A stretch of 64,000 nucleotides of DNA from contig OY728131.1 in NCBI GenBank assembly GCA_963277665.1, positions 1,390,378,688-1,390,442,687 of the forward strand. The letters run 5' to 3'. Of the stretch, positions 25,160 to 36,508 are shown in pieces; within the stretch, counting starts at the first letter, position 1, and every line of letters starts with the position of its first letter. The DNA comes from Viscum album. Taxonomy: Eukaryota; Streptophyta; Magnoliopsida; Santalales; Viscaceae. A model generated the notes under the pieces. That model worked only from the letters and a program-made list of their open reading frames with translations. It was not told the DNA's origin and searched no databases. Both the position numbers and the translations under genes were made by a program.

Positions 25160-25995
25160 ATAAAAATGTTATTGATACAAAATTGGTTTTTTAGAACAAG
25201 CTGAATGAAGATAGTGACGTAATAAGATACAAATAAGTATTAGTGTGTAGATATTACATTCATATTGAAGGGATTAATTTTTTCTGAGACTTTTTCCCAG
25301 GAGGAAAGTATAGATTCAATCAGAATAATGGATGATATTTTGGTAAAATAATGTTATATTATATTTCATATGGATGTACAATCTGCTTTCTTAAATGGTA
25401 ATCTTAACAAGAATGTTTATATTGAGCACCCATGTGTCGTTATTTTGTGAAAGATGAACGTTATATGTGTTAGTTAAATAATTCCTTGTATAGGTTAAAA
25501 AATAATATAAGGTCATTATTTCCAAAATGGATACCTTGTTATGAATGATTAGTATCAAATATGGAACAGTTGACAACAATCATTACATCAAAGAATTCTA
25601 GGAGTTTTCTATCATTTTAATTTTTTATTTTGATGAAATTATATTTATAGGGAATGATGAAGGAACCTGTAAAATATTTTTGTAAGAGATGAAATTTATA
25701 ATTAAGATGTCAAAGCTAAAAAAATAAAATATGTTATTGGGTTACAAATAAAATAAAAAAGAAAAATTAAGTTTTTCATTCTCAATAATATAATTCTAAG
25801 AAACATCTCATGAAGTTTCGCATAGAAAACTCAAAACTGATTTCCAGACCAATTTTAGTGGGAACCATGTTTTGTAAAGGTAAAGGAGGCATTAAAATAG
25901 ATAAGAAGGTGTATTATATGCTGGTAAGAAGATTATTGTCTTTAACATCCTCAAAACCCAACAATGTTTATGATGTTACAATATGTGCATGATTT
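25160..25995 (+). pseudogene. Sirevirus reverse transcriptase remnant
   Basis: Order of motifs: 25165, NVIDTKLVF-stop-NKLNEDSDVIRY (family: IGTKWVFRNKLDEDGNVVRNK); 25261, EGINF; 25368, HMDVQSAFLNGNLNKNVYIE, the best kept block; 25626-25637, YFDE in place of the catalytic YVDD; then GYK and KKEK; and an open stretch from 25810 reading MKFRIENSKLISRPI and later DKKVYYMLVRRLLSLTSSKP. These fit the copia RT palm, thumb and connection in order. The second catalytic Asp is Glu, and stops and frameshifts are present throughout, so it is inactive. Confidence 0.85.
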
Positions 25996-26109
25996 TAGAG
26001 TACTATAAAAGAGTCACATCTATTGGATGGAAAATAAATTATTTGATATAACAAAGGAAAAATGTATTTGGAATCAGGTATGAATGAATTGAAATTATTT
26101 ACAATTTTT

Positions 26110-26560
26110 GGTATTCATATTATGATTTGGATGGAAATGTTGATGATATAAAATCCATATTTAGTGGTTCATTCTATCTTGGAAATGTTGTGTATGTTGG
26201 TATATAATTGAACAAAATTTAGTAACAATTCTCATATATGATGCTAAGTATACTTATTCCACTCAATATCCTACTCAACATATATGAATGAGGTATATGT
26301 TATATGATTTACTTATTGAAGTGATGTTACTATTTCTCATTGGTTTTGATAAATAGAGTGCCATCAACCGTACTAAAATTCTAGAATAACATTCACATTC
26401 AAAACATACTGATATCAAATGACATTTCATAAAATATAATGTGGAGAAGAATGAATTGAATGCAGATTATATTACATCATTAGATAAAGATGATAACATT
26501 TCAATAAAAACCTTTATTGAATGTTCCATTTCGCATATTAGGGTTGAATTTTGGCATCCA
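26110..26560 (+). pseudogene. Sirevirus RNase H remnant
   Basis: Frames read DLDGNVDDIKSIFSGSFYLG (26127 on), then an STTDAKYTYSTQYPTQHI-like segment, MRYMLYDLLIE, and from about 26395 HSKHTDIKWHFIKYNVEKNE. In Sireviruses the corresponding text is DxxGNxDDRKSTSG, SLSTAEAEYIA.....TQ, and TKHIDIRxHFIRDxVE. The family T-K-P-L signature after it is eroded. The pseudogene ends near 26560 and is followed by about 400 bp of non-coding DNA, then the polypurine tract. It was the C-terminal domain of the polyprotein. Confidence 0.8.
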
Positions 26561-26968
26561 ACCTCCTTATCATCAGGGTCGAGGAATTTTTTCCGCTCTT
26601 TTATTTTATCTTATAATATTGTTATCATGGTAGAAAATTGTTTCATAAATCTATCCTTAAGAATAAATTTATGAATAGGGATTAGTGGGTATGTTTTAAA
26701 TCCATCATTTATGTGTATGACCCTTTTGGAGGGTTTTTTAATTTGTTTTGGATGATTTATCGTTAAAGAAAAGTAAATTAATTGATGATTTTTGTAAATC
26801 AAAGATGGAGATTTTTCCTGATCACTAATTTTGGATAACATGTTCATTATATAAATAATTATTGTTTCCAATAATGAGTTAGCTCATCTAGTATTAGAAT
26901 TTTGTATATTTAATTCATATCTATATGTTAATATGTTTATTGATTTATGAATCTCGCATGAAAAATAT
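26561..26968. other. Sirevirus 3' untranslated region
   Basis: No domain is recognised between the end of RNase H and the polypurine tract. Short open frames on both strands here (26441-26674 plus, 26611-26871 minus) do not match known Sirevirus env-like proteins as far as can be judged. Confidence 0.4.
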
Positions 26969-26983
26969 AAAAACGGGTGGGAT
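26969..26983 (+). other. Sirevirus polypurine tract
   Basis: AAAAACGGGTGGGAT lies immediately before the start of the 3' LTR. It is purine-rich on the coding strand, as required for second-strand priming. Confidence 0.6.
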
Positions 26984-28648
26984 AGTTGGAAACATGATGG
27001 GTAGAAGTCTTTTTAGAAAATGACTGATATTTGTAAAGAAATATTTTGTTTTCAACATGAAATAAATAAATTTATTTATTAACTATTGAATGTAATACTA
27101 ACTATTATATTCATGAAATCCTACAATCAATTCCTATAAAATACCATTGTATTCGAAATCATTTTTCCGAAGGAAAAGGCTCATCGGATCCACTTTTGGA
27201 CTGATGAAAGAAAATATTATCGTAGTTGATATCGTAGTCTAAATGTATCCAATGAAATTTTGTATATGATTTTATTTATTTAATTTCAAAAAATCCAAAT
27301 GTTGTTGGATAAACTTGTGAGTAATTCGTATTGGAAAAATAGTTGACTAGTTCTAATCGTGTAGAGGGTTGGGAAGAAAGATGTTGTGGGATGTCTGGGA
27401 AGTTATAATACCTTCAAATATATGTCAAAATATTCTATTAAAACATTAAATGTAATAAAATTCATGAGTACATGTTATATTTTCTTATGGAATTAATTTT
27501 ATAATGATAAATATTTTCTTTCTCAGTTCATCAATGTGGGATCACTAATTGTAGATATGTCTAAATATTGTGATTTTTTTTTGAAATGTGACCAAATAAA
27601 GATGATTTCTTTCAATCTGAAATAAATCGAAAGACATAAATCATTAGTGAAATGACATACTAGTTTTAGATAGTTCATTTATATCATAATCAAGCTTTGA
27701 ATTATTTTTCTACTAGTACAGATTCACCAGACTCAGGTTTCCCTCGATCGTCGGAGGTAGATTTATTTACAAGGATTTTTTGGAAAAAATATAAAACAAA
27801 TTGGTATTGTTTATAACCAATAAATATAGATATGGGTAAAATATTTTTTTAATGACAACAATAATAAAATTAAAGATCAAATTATGATGTATTAAACCAT
27901 TTCTCATCATGAATAATTATTTATTGTTTTTCGGATGGGATCTTTGTTTTCAAATTAATGCGCTCTATTAAAAAGTAGAAAAAATATGATATTTTTCTAG
28001 GGGATCCATATTAATCATATAGTTGGTGACAAAGATCAATAATATTTGATCATATATAAATTCATTAGGCATGGGCTAACACCAATAATTATATCTTATT
28101 TAGAATAATTTGTCTGAGGATAATAATAATGTAAGGAGTTTTTTAATTGTTGTTGAAGGATGGTTTAAACCATACATAAATTGTATTAAGGATTTAAATT
28201 TTTTTTGAAATGGGGTCAAAATTATAATTTCTTTTCATTTCAATTAGAATGAATCATCATAATGATAATTCACTATCATTTCTGTTGTTTTTATTTGGTG
28301 AGGAGAAACCTAAGGAGACTAATTCAGTTATGATTTATTTTAAGGTGGATCAAGAAAATTAGAGTGTAAAAATATAGTTAACATATGGGGATATCATATT
28401 GGGAAATCAAAATAAGACTAAAGTGAGCACATAATGTATGGATAATGCTTGATTTATGATAATATTCTATAAGTTTATATAGCAGTTGAGAAATGTTGAT
28501 GATGTCAAGATTCACCAACAATTTAAGGAAAATTTATTTCTCAGGTAAATTTTTATGAGTGGGAAACAATTTCATAACCCCCCACCTTATTTTATTCCCC
28601 AATAAAAGTGGAAAGTATATTTTACTTTCATGACACAAGTACCGTATA
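26984..28648 (+). repeat. Sirevirus 3' LTR, truncated
   Basis: The LTR starts with GTTGGAAACATGATGG just after the polypurine tract; the usual TG has become A-G or T-A. It aligns with the 5' LTR at 8030 to about 9660. The remaining 0.8 kb expected from the 5' copy is missing: at 28649 the sequence changes to the start of an LTR-A LTR. The simplest reading is that LTR-A inserted here. Confidence 0.7.
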
Positions 28649-30822
28649 TATAAGGACCCATAAATAAACATTACATAATCTTGAATTAAGATGGATCTTT
28701 TCAGGTTTATATTTTTAAATAATTAGGGCATAAATATTACATTACATCTAAAAATTACTAAACAGACACTTCTACTCTGTATCCATTTTTTCATAAAATA
28801 AAAATTATTAAAAGAAAAAAATAACTCTTTTCTAGATATAAATATTCTTGAGTTCTTCTATTCACATAACCTTCTTTATTCCCTAAGATAAAACATTTAA
28901 AAAAAGTGGGATGAGCATAAAAATCTCATTAAGGGTTATAAAATAAATAAAGGAAACATTATTTAATCAATACATACAAAACCTAAGCTCTTTAACATAC
29001 CTCATGAAATCATATGATTTTTGATTTACTCATAGAAATTTTAAATCATAAAAGTAACTTGTGTAATCCATATAAAACATACATTGAATCATTCATAGGT
29101 ACGTAGGGAGTTACGTTTTGAATACCCATCATATTATATTACATAAATCTCTTAGGAGAAGCTTTAACATTTACCTCTGTCATGTTACCCAATGCATTGG
29201 AGATCTATCTCAAGATCACCCGCCCATTATTTTTCACGGAACCAGCTGAATATATGAATAATTCTCAATTGACCATAACATACTCATAAGAAAAAAAAAA
29301 CAAGGATAATGGAAAGATAATATTTCCACATGTCAATCACAATTTGTCATTTAAAGATATTTATATAATAAATTCTTTATAAATATATTTTCAAACCCAT
29401 TTAAAACATTTAATAAAGATATTTTTTAATAAATGTGCCTCACAGCAAAATGAAGCTTTTAAAATAAATTTTAATTTAAAAATATGCATGTCCATATAAT
29501 TAAATCTGTAAAACAATTTTTAAACATTTACATTTATGAGAATTATTTAGAAGAATAAATCATTAAAACATTTAAAATAATATTTTATTTAACGAGTTCC
29601 TAACCAAATGGGAGACACTTGAATACAAATATTTTAAGAATAACACTAATTAAAGCTTATAATATCATGATAAAAAGGTGATTCACAATATAATATATTA
29701 AAGGGAAGTATAGACAACATATAAAAGTGAATTGGTTTATAATAAGGAATAAGTCTCAATGGAATTTAAATTGAGATAAAGTCCCTTGTAATGATTACAT
29801 CCTTACATTAAAGAAAAATAAATGAAATAATTATGTGTGAATAATAATAATACACCCAAAAAAGTGAAAATTATGTGTAATAAAATCATAGTTCATTCAA
29901 ACATATTCATTTCATGAGAAAATAAAGATGTAGATGTTTAACACAAAAAATTGAAATTGGGTTAAGACGTTCTCTTATAGAAATTCAACAGCCTAACATT
30001 ATCACATTAAAATACAGAAAATGAATTGATGAGAGATGAAAGAGTATCTAATCACATGAAAATAAAATTTACAACAATAATTATATAGAATAACATATCC
30101 CTACATAATAAAAACGAAATTAAAATACATGACATAAAAGAAGTATTTGACTAAAATATTCAGCTGAATAGTTCACATACCAATTTGGTAACTTATGAAA
30201 CATACACCCCATGAAGGAAGGATCATAAAATGACGATTTAAATACCCATAAATTAATTTCTATTAAAAAATGAATAAAATCATGGGAATTACATACACCA
30301 CACAGAAGGAAATAGTGTCAAATATAGCATGAATATCACGAGAATAAAAAGTGAGATAAAAACCTCTTACCACACTGTAATCAATTGTTTCGTAAGAACA
30401 AAAGTTAATAACCACCAAATGAATAAAATTATACCATGAATATAAGTAAAATCACTAAAATTTATTTCAAATGTTTGTACACAATACACCATATTCAATA
30501 AATAAGTTGTGGATATTGGAAATATCACACAATCAAAAGTGAGAGAAGAAACTTCTTACCTCGTGTCCGACTTGACTCGAATGTTTTATGTTCATCCTGA
30601 ATAATAAAATTAAGATAATTTATACATCCTTAATATATTTCTTATAGTTTATTATTCCTTTTATATAACTTATTACCTTGTTAAAACAATTATTTAATTA
30701 TTTGTGATCATATCGAACATCTTGTCGATTTTCGGAACTTTAGTCAAAAATGAATTTTATATAATTTGAAATTGTCAATGTGGTAAAAAGTACATTACGA
30801 TCATAATGATATTAATGATTTA

Positions 30823-30863
30823 GATATCATATATATCATATATATATATATATAGTGTATATG
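30823..30863. repeat. TA-rich simple repeat
   Basis: An irregular ATATCATATATA... run with about ten uninterrupted TA units at 30840-30853 lies inside LTR-A. It is an ordinary microsatellite. Confidence 0.8.
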
Positions 30864-30909
30864 TATTTACAATATTCCATAACATTGTGAGTTAATAAAT
30901 CAAACGCAC

Positions 30910-30947
30910 CGTTCATGGAGACGGTAAGCCGTACGTATGCATGAACG
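30910..30947. repeat. Nested inverted repeat in LTR-A
   Basis: Perfect 8-bp arms CGTTCATG (30910-30917) and CATGAACG (30940-30947) enclose a second small hairpin, ACGG-TAAG-CCGT (30921-30932). The motif is GC-rich in otherwise AT-rich DNA, and the same local region also contains a GGGGTGGTAGTTC block. It could be a binding site or RNA structure; this is inference only. Confidence 0.5.
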
Positions 30948-31660
30948 CTACTTTCATTTCTATATTATATATAAATGAATGTAAAACATAATAATAAATA
31001 GGTATATAATAATTACAGAATAATATCTATGTCATTTAATTTAATTAATTCCATCCTTTATACATTCCTTGTATGGCATGAACGAGTCATCCCACATTGA
31101 GGGGTGGTAGTTCACACTTCCACAATTAAAATTATCGTATTCACCCATTATGGAAACCATAAAGATATTATATAAATTAAAAACAAATAATCATGGATAA
31201 AACATAAAAATAATATATATCACATGTAAATACATTTCCATATTAATGGCCACCATAAGAGGTGGTAGGAGAAGATTGAGCAATAATTATTTCGTGAGGC
31301 AGTAGTCCACCGTCCACAGAAATAGTATGTTCCTTACCAATTAGGAGGAGGTGTGTGTAAGTGTAGTTGGAATACTTCTCATATAAAAATATAGTATATT
31401 TAGGATAGTGTATTTTTATAAAATAAAGGAATTAAAAGATTTTATGTGGTTATATAGGTAAATAAAAAGAAAATATCTTAAGAGAAGACGTTACCTTTAA
31501 ATCGGTTAACTCCCTTTGGTTTGAACCAAAAGGATTTCTTGAAGTTCCATATGACAAAGTAAGATTATAGGTTGAATATATGGATCATGAGAGATTATTT
31601 GGGTATATTATGGATGATACCATTGGATTGAGAGGTGTGAGTAATGGGGTAGAGGTGAGG

Positions 31661-31671
31661 TATTTTTATAA
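31661..31671 (-). promoter_or_regulatory. LTR-A promoter TATA box
   Basis: The minus strand reads CTTATAAAAATACC directly after a pyrimidine block (CCCCTCCTCCCC). The copy at 173-183 keeps the same arrangement despite heavy divergence around it. Confidence 0.6.
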
Positions 31672-33155
31672 GGGGAGGAGGGGCTCTTATGGAAAGTCTG
31701 AAAATATTTTTTTATTATATAATGCCATTCTATTTCGAAAGGTCAAAAACATATTAAATTATAATATAATAAGACAATTGTTCGAAATAAAATCATCAAA
31801 TAATAATTTTATAGGTTTTGGATATTGTTTTAATCTTTATAATCGTATAAATTTAAATCATTCATTAGTTAGTAAACACTGCATCATTATTGTGTCAAAA
31901 ATAATTTTACTTATTTGAGATCTAAAATTTATAAAAAAAATACCATGATGTATGGAATTTTTTTGTGTTTTAAACAAATATTTATTTTAATATAGATAAC
32001 TTATATAAACCCATGTAATAATTGATATACTAAAAGATATATGTTTATGACATTTTCATCATTACATTAAATTAATTTATGTAATGTGTCATTATCACTC
32101 TTATATGGATCCATGAGGTCCCAAAATCAACCCAAAGATGACCATGGTTGGACATGTATCATCCAGTAAGATTAGGATAATTTTTATGGTTATTTAATAT
32201 TATTATAATATTATTTTTTTACCCTTACTTACCAGATTCACCTTTTAACCATGTTAAATAAAATGTTTACTAATATAAATATTCATAATGTCTAAAACTA
32301 AAATATACATATTTGAAAAATTTTCACCACCGGATAGAAAATATGAAATCCATTATTCCAAATTCAAAATACCTAAGTGGAATAAATTAATTTAATATTA
32401 ATTCCCATTGTCAAAACAAAAGGCGTGTTTTTAAGAAAAAATATATATCAAAAGTTTGACGCTTATTTATGTTCAATTTAAGTGTGAAATTACTTCCAAG
32501 GAGAAAATTGGGATTAAATGGTAAAAATTTAAAACAACTAAACATTAAAATAAATTAAAATAATACTTTATATAGATAAATAAATTACATTAAAAGGCAG
32601 TTTTTGAATTAAAATACAGTAATTATCACTATTCATTTAAAAATGAATTCTATAAGAAAAAAACCAAAAATTTATCCAAAGTAAATTATCATGCCTCGAT
32701 TCTAGAGAAGAATTTTATTTTGTCAAATAGGACATATTCTAGTTAAAAAAATACCTTTAAAAATGGTTCTCCATCAAATGGTGGAAAATATACCTTTTAA
32801 TGAATATTAGAGTGTTTATGATTAAAATTGGATTCATTCACATTTTAATCTTTTAACAATTATTGGGTAAATGTAAAAAATTTTAACAAACATATATAAT
32901 TATATTTTAGTCATTTATATTTATTCTTTCCAATACAATAGATATGCGTTAACTACCATTAAAAATATTAATAATATTATATTATTTTTTGTATAACATA
33001 ATGTTTTGTGTAATGTATGATTTCAAAGAAACTCATTGTTGGGTTTTAGGTACGCTATTGGACATGCCCTCCCCATTAATGTAAAATTAATATTTAATTC
33101 TCAAATATTAATTAAAATGAAATTTTTATATTCTTTATCCTCCTAGGATATTACA

Positions 33156-33170
33156 TCATTCTCACCTTTT
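33156..33170 (-). other. LTR-A polypurine tract
   Basis: The minus strand reads AAAAGGTGAGAATGA next to the LTR start. The following bases (CCTCACAATTTT...TTCTCGAAA) resemble the end of a Tekay pol (compare TCCTCGAAATGCC after the Tk2 tract), a trace of the autonomous ancestor. Confidence 0.6.
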
Positions 33171-35435
33171 GGGAATTGTTTCCTCACAATTTTAAAATTG
33201 TTCTCGAAAACATCATTAAAATTCCCACATTGGAAAAAGAGGCAATAAAACTATCACTTTAAATAATAGAAAGAGAAGTACAAAAGTCAACCGAGATAAC
33301 CCGTACTAGGATTCTATGAAAACATGGATATGGTGGAGAAAATAGGTGTCATGTTGTGATAATGAGTGATAGAAAACATGATTAGTATAAAGTAAACCAC
33401 CAGAAAATCACAAACTTGTGATAGGTTAGACGATCTTTAGTTTTCCAGTATGAAAACTAAATTGACAACATTTTTTTCTTTTAAGATCATTTTCATAAAT
33501 TTTTTGATTTTTCTTATGAGATTGACTAAGGACATAAGTACATATACTTACTTAACAAGTAGAGCCTCATCCATTAATAAGTTTTAAAAGAACTCATCTT
33601 TTTTCTCAACAATTAGTATTCAAGATGAATTGGTCACACCTAATGAACTAGAATCAACTTCTAGAGAATCACATAATACAAAAAAGATGAACTATATATT
33701 TCCCATTCCTTTAGACATTAACCAAACCCAAAATGTTTAGTACAAGAACAAATAATCCCCAAAAAAGGATAATAAATTATAAAAAGAAATTCTACTCTTA
33801 ATCCCAAAAATTCAACAGGAAATACCCAAATTTATGCAAAGATTGTTCAACAAACAAATGTCCTTTAAATTAATCAATGTAACAAAAACTAATATTATAA
33901 CCCAAAACTCAGAAGGATTTAATCACATAGACTTCCTTAGTAAATCCTAACATTTATCTCTAAATAACATTGACTACTCTTAAAGTCTCATACTAAGGTG
34001 TAATTAACGAAATCACATATTCTATATGATAGGTTAATAATTTTTATAAATAACCTAAATCTCTATATATCCATAATAAAAAAAATCATCAAAAGTAATA
34101 TTCAACCATTTATCAACATTCGAAATCCAAAAGTATTCTATTTTCCTTTGGCATATATTTTCCCAAAAAGAGAAAACATCTTCCAAAATAACCTTTATCA
34201 CTTATTCCCCAAATCATTTTCCTATACTAAGGATATCCCTTTGATAAAACATAAGTTCCCAAATCATCTTATTCTTCATCAATAAAATCATTTAACTAAA
34301 AACAAAAAGTTATACTAACTTGGGACATCACGTAGTCCAGTGGTAAGTGATAAATCCCAATTTCAATTTGGTTGTGGGTTCGGTTCATGTATATTTTTTC
34401 TATATAATGGGTTGTCACACGATCTACGTGTTGTCCTTTTACTAAAACAATATAATTTTATAACATTCCAAAAAATGAAATAAACTCCTCAAAAATAACA
34501 TAAAATTGATTTAACCTCAATAGTGGTCTAAGGCCTCACATTTTTATCCCAACTCATAATGTCCTCAATATCTCAATTCAGTAAGTCATATATATATTGA
34601 CAATTTTTTACATCCATAAAATAAAACTATTCCCCAAGAAAGAAAATTGTACCTTGATCATTATGTACACCTATTTTAACCATCATTTTGTTCACATAGA
34701 TTGATGGTCCATTAATTGCAAAAATGATTTTGACATCCTTCAAATTAATATGCTTACTTTATCCAAATACAGCTCGTACATCATGGGTATTATGGGTGAT
34801 CACAGGAAAACCGTTTTGTAAAAATATCATGTATGACATATGAAATCAAAACATCTAATAAAAAATTATTTTTATAAAACAGTCAAACCAAATTTGAGTT
34901 GAAACAATCAATCAATGATCCTTTTAAAATAAAATAAGAATGTGCTGAAATACTATAATTTAAAACAAAATTTATGTATGTTGTGAAATGTTCTTCTTCT
35001 ACTGCACCTTTTCCAAAATCATAATACGCTTCAAAATCTTATGATTAGATAAAATATTTGAAAATGAATTGATAATGATTACCTTTCTTGAAAATATTAG
35101 AATATTGAAAAAATATAATATGATTAAATACAACCCATGATCTGTGATGGTATCGAGGTATAATGGAGGTTTTTGATATCTCAAAAAATTTCTTTCATGT
35201 AAGTTTTATTTTAGATAATGTTACAAAATCATATAAACAAGAATTTTCAATAATTATTGGAAGAATGTCATTAGTAAGATATAAGAATATCATTTGAGAT
35301 CCTCCTCCTTCCATTAGTAATAATCATTCATTGATTTGAAAATTTTAAAAAATAACGATTTAATGTAAATAATAGACATATAGACTAACAATGTGTCTAA
35401 CAAAAACTCTTAATCACTAAAGTTGTCTAAACCAA
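33171..35435. other. LTR-A internal region without recognised genes
   Basis: This is 2.3 kb of AT-rich DNA. The plus strand is poor in G between about 33560 and 34700, so the element's coding strand would be poor in C. No gag, protease, RT, RNase H or integrase motif was found on either strand. Only the first few dozen bases recall a pol end. One tRNA-like insertion sits at 34318-34440. The 61-codon open frame at 34999-35184 is not supported. Confidence 0.55.
34318..34440 (+). mobile_element. Possible tRNA-derived SINE fragment
   Basis: The sequence contains an A-box-like TAGTCCAGTGG (34333-34343) and a B-box-like GGTTCGGTTC (34377-34386), 33 bp apart, as in a tRNA internal promoter. Between them CCAA-TTTCAAT-TTGG can form an anticodon-like stem with a 7-base loop. 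There is no acceptor stem, so it is not a functional tRNA. A tail of about 50 bp ends in a T-rich run (GTCCTTTTACTAA), and TACTAA also occurs just before the unit (34312-34317). That fits a short plant SINE with a possible target repeat, but no family name can be given. Confidence 0.5.
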
Positions 35436-35447
35436 ACTCTAATACCT
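35436..35447 (-). other. LTR-A primer binding site (tRNA-iMet)
   Basis: The plus strand reads ACTCTAATACCT, the eroded complement of TGGTATCAGAGC, with 9 of 12 bases kept. It lies two bases before the right LTR start, as in Tk1. It shows that the 35450 sequence is the 5' LTR of a minus-oriented element. Confidence 0.75.
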
Positions 35448-35449
35448 AC

Positions 35450-36508
35450 TATAAGGCCCAACCATAAAATTTAAATAATCTTGAATAAAGTTGACAATCC
35501 ACATTTAGGATCATTTCAGATTTAGGGTTTTAGAGAATTATGCCATAACTATTACATTAAATCTCAAAAATTACAAAGTACACACTTCTACTCAGTATAC
35601 ATTTTTTTCATAAAATAAAAATTATTAAAAGAAATCAATAATTCTTTTCTTGATATAAATCTTATTGAGTTATTCTTTTCTCTTACCCTATCTTATACCC
35701 TGTGAAAAAACATTTCAGAAGATTGAGATGAGCATAAAAATCTCAGAAAGAGTTATAAAATAATTAAATAAAACATGATTTCATCAATACATACAAAACA
35801 TAAGCTCCTTAACATACCTCTTAAAATCATATGATTTATTAATAACACAATAAAATCATAAATCATAAAGTTAACTTGTGGAATCCATTTCAAACATACA
35901 TTATAGCCTTCACAACTATGTAAGGAGTTACATTTGAAATACCCATCACATTATATTCCCTAAGTATCTTTATAGAAACTGTAACATTTACCTCTGTCAC
36001 ATTAACCATTTCATTGGAGAGATATCTCGGGCTCACCCACCCTAGGATTATCAAGGAACCACCCATATACATGAATCATTCGCAATAACCATAACATATT
36101 CATAACACATAATACAAGAATAAAGGAAAGATAACATTTCCATATTGCAATCACAATATAGAATTTCATGATATTGATATAATCAATTATTCATAAAACC
36201 ATTTTCAAAACCATTTAAAACACTTAATGAAGAGATTTTTCAATAAAATTGTCTCATACCACAATGAATCTTTTTAAAGAAATTTCAATTTCAATGAATT
36301 CACGTCCATATAAATAAATCCTTAAAACCATTATTAAAACAAGGGAATTATTGAGAATGGTTTAGAAGAATAAATCATTAAAACATTTAAAATGATAATT
36401 TAGTAAAATATTTCCTAACCAAATGAGAGCTGATGGAATAAAAATATTTTAGGAGTAACACTAATCAAAGCGTATAATATCATTATAATAAGGAAATTCA
36501 TGATAAAA
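35450..36508 (-). repeat. LTR-A right (5') LTR, truncated after 1.06 kb
   Basis: It aligns with 28649 to about 29700. Shared landmarks are TAATCTTGAAT, ACTTCTACTC.GTAT.CATTTTTTCATAAAATAAAAATTATTAAAAGAAA (two blocks), GATGAGCATAAAAATCTCA, and CATTTAAAA near the end. The match stops near 36508, at the border with GC-richer DNA. The remaining 3.4 kb of this LTR was not found anywhere to the right in the window. Confidence 0.75.

Larger units (their letters stand above)
8030..28648 (+). mobile_element. Old Sirevirus-type Ty1/copia element, interrupted and 3'-truncated
   Basis: Sequence on both sides of the nested element Tk1 (11810-22707) joins into one plus-strand copia element. It has a 5' LTR, a degraded primer site, gag with a zinc-knuckle remnant, protease, integrase, reverse transcriptase, RNase H, a polypurine tract and a 3' LTR. 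The order protease-integrase-RT-RNase H is the Ty1/copia order. The RNase H block with a cysteine-rich TQ-type run before the DNSSAI-like region resembles the SIRE/Maximus lineage. Every domain carries stops and frameshifts, so it is dead. The 3' LTR stops at 28648, where an LTR-A element begins; its remainder was not found in the window. Outer limits are accurate to about 10 bp on the left. Confidence 0.8.
28649..33155 (-). repeat. LTR-A left (3') LTR, 4.5 kb
   Basis: Its bounds come from two comparisons: its start matches the right copy at 35450, and its end matches the window-start copy at 1805 (both end TTACA). It contains the GATGAGC....CTCA stem-loop at 28918-28936, a TA-rich simple repeat at 30823-30863, a nested hairpin at 30910-30947, and a TATA box at 31661-31671. 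The 112-codon open frame at 31580-31918 runs antisense over the promoter and matches nothing recognisable. Confidence 0.82.
28649..36508 (-). mobile_element. LTR-A element: long LTRs, 2.3 kb non-coding interior, right LTR truncated
   Basis: A 4,507 bp LTR (28649-33155) is followed by a polypurine tract at 33156, then 2.3 kb of internal DNA, a primer site at 35436-35447, and a second copy of the LTR start from 35450. The starts TATAAGGACCCA (28649) and TATAAGGCCCA (35450) match, and alignment continues for about 1.06 kb, to AATATCAT...AAAATATG near 36508, where it stops. No gag or pol motif could be read in the interior. Large LTRs with a short non-coding interior fit a LARD, a non-autonomous LTR element. 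A third LTR copy lies at 1-1805. The primer site and polypurine tract suggest it is mobilised by a Tekay-like partner. Confidence 0.75.

Noticed and set aside
31580..31918. 112-codon plus-strand open frame
   Set aside because: It lies antisense over the LTR-A promoter block, and the corresponding region of the copy at 1-1805 does not keep the frame.
1..33155. One giant element bounded by the LTR-A copies at 1-1805 and 28649-33155
   Set aside because: No polypurine tract follows 1805, whereas one follows 33156, and a primer site plus a second LTR start lie at 35436-35450. The copies therefore belong to different insertions.
34318..34400. A tRNA gene
   Set aside because: Internal promoter boxes are present, but there is no acceptor stem and the T-arm does not pair, so it is only tRNA-like.
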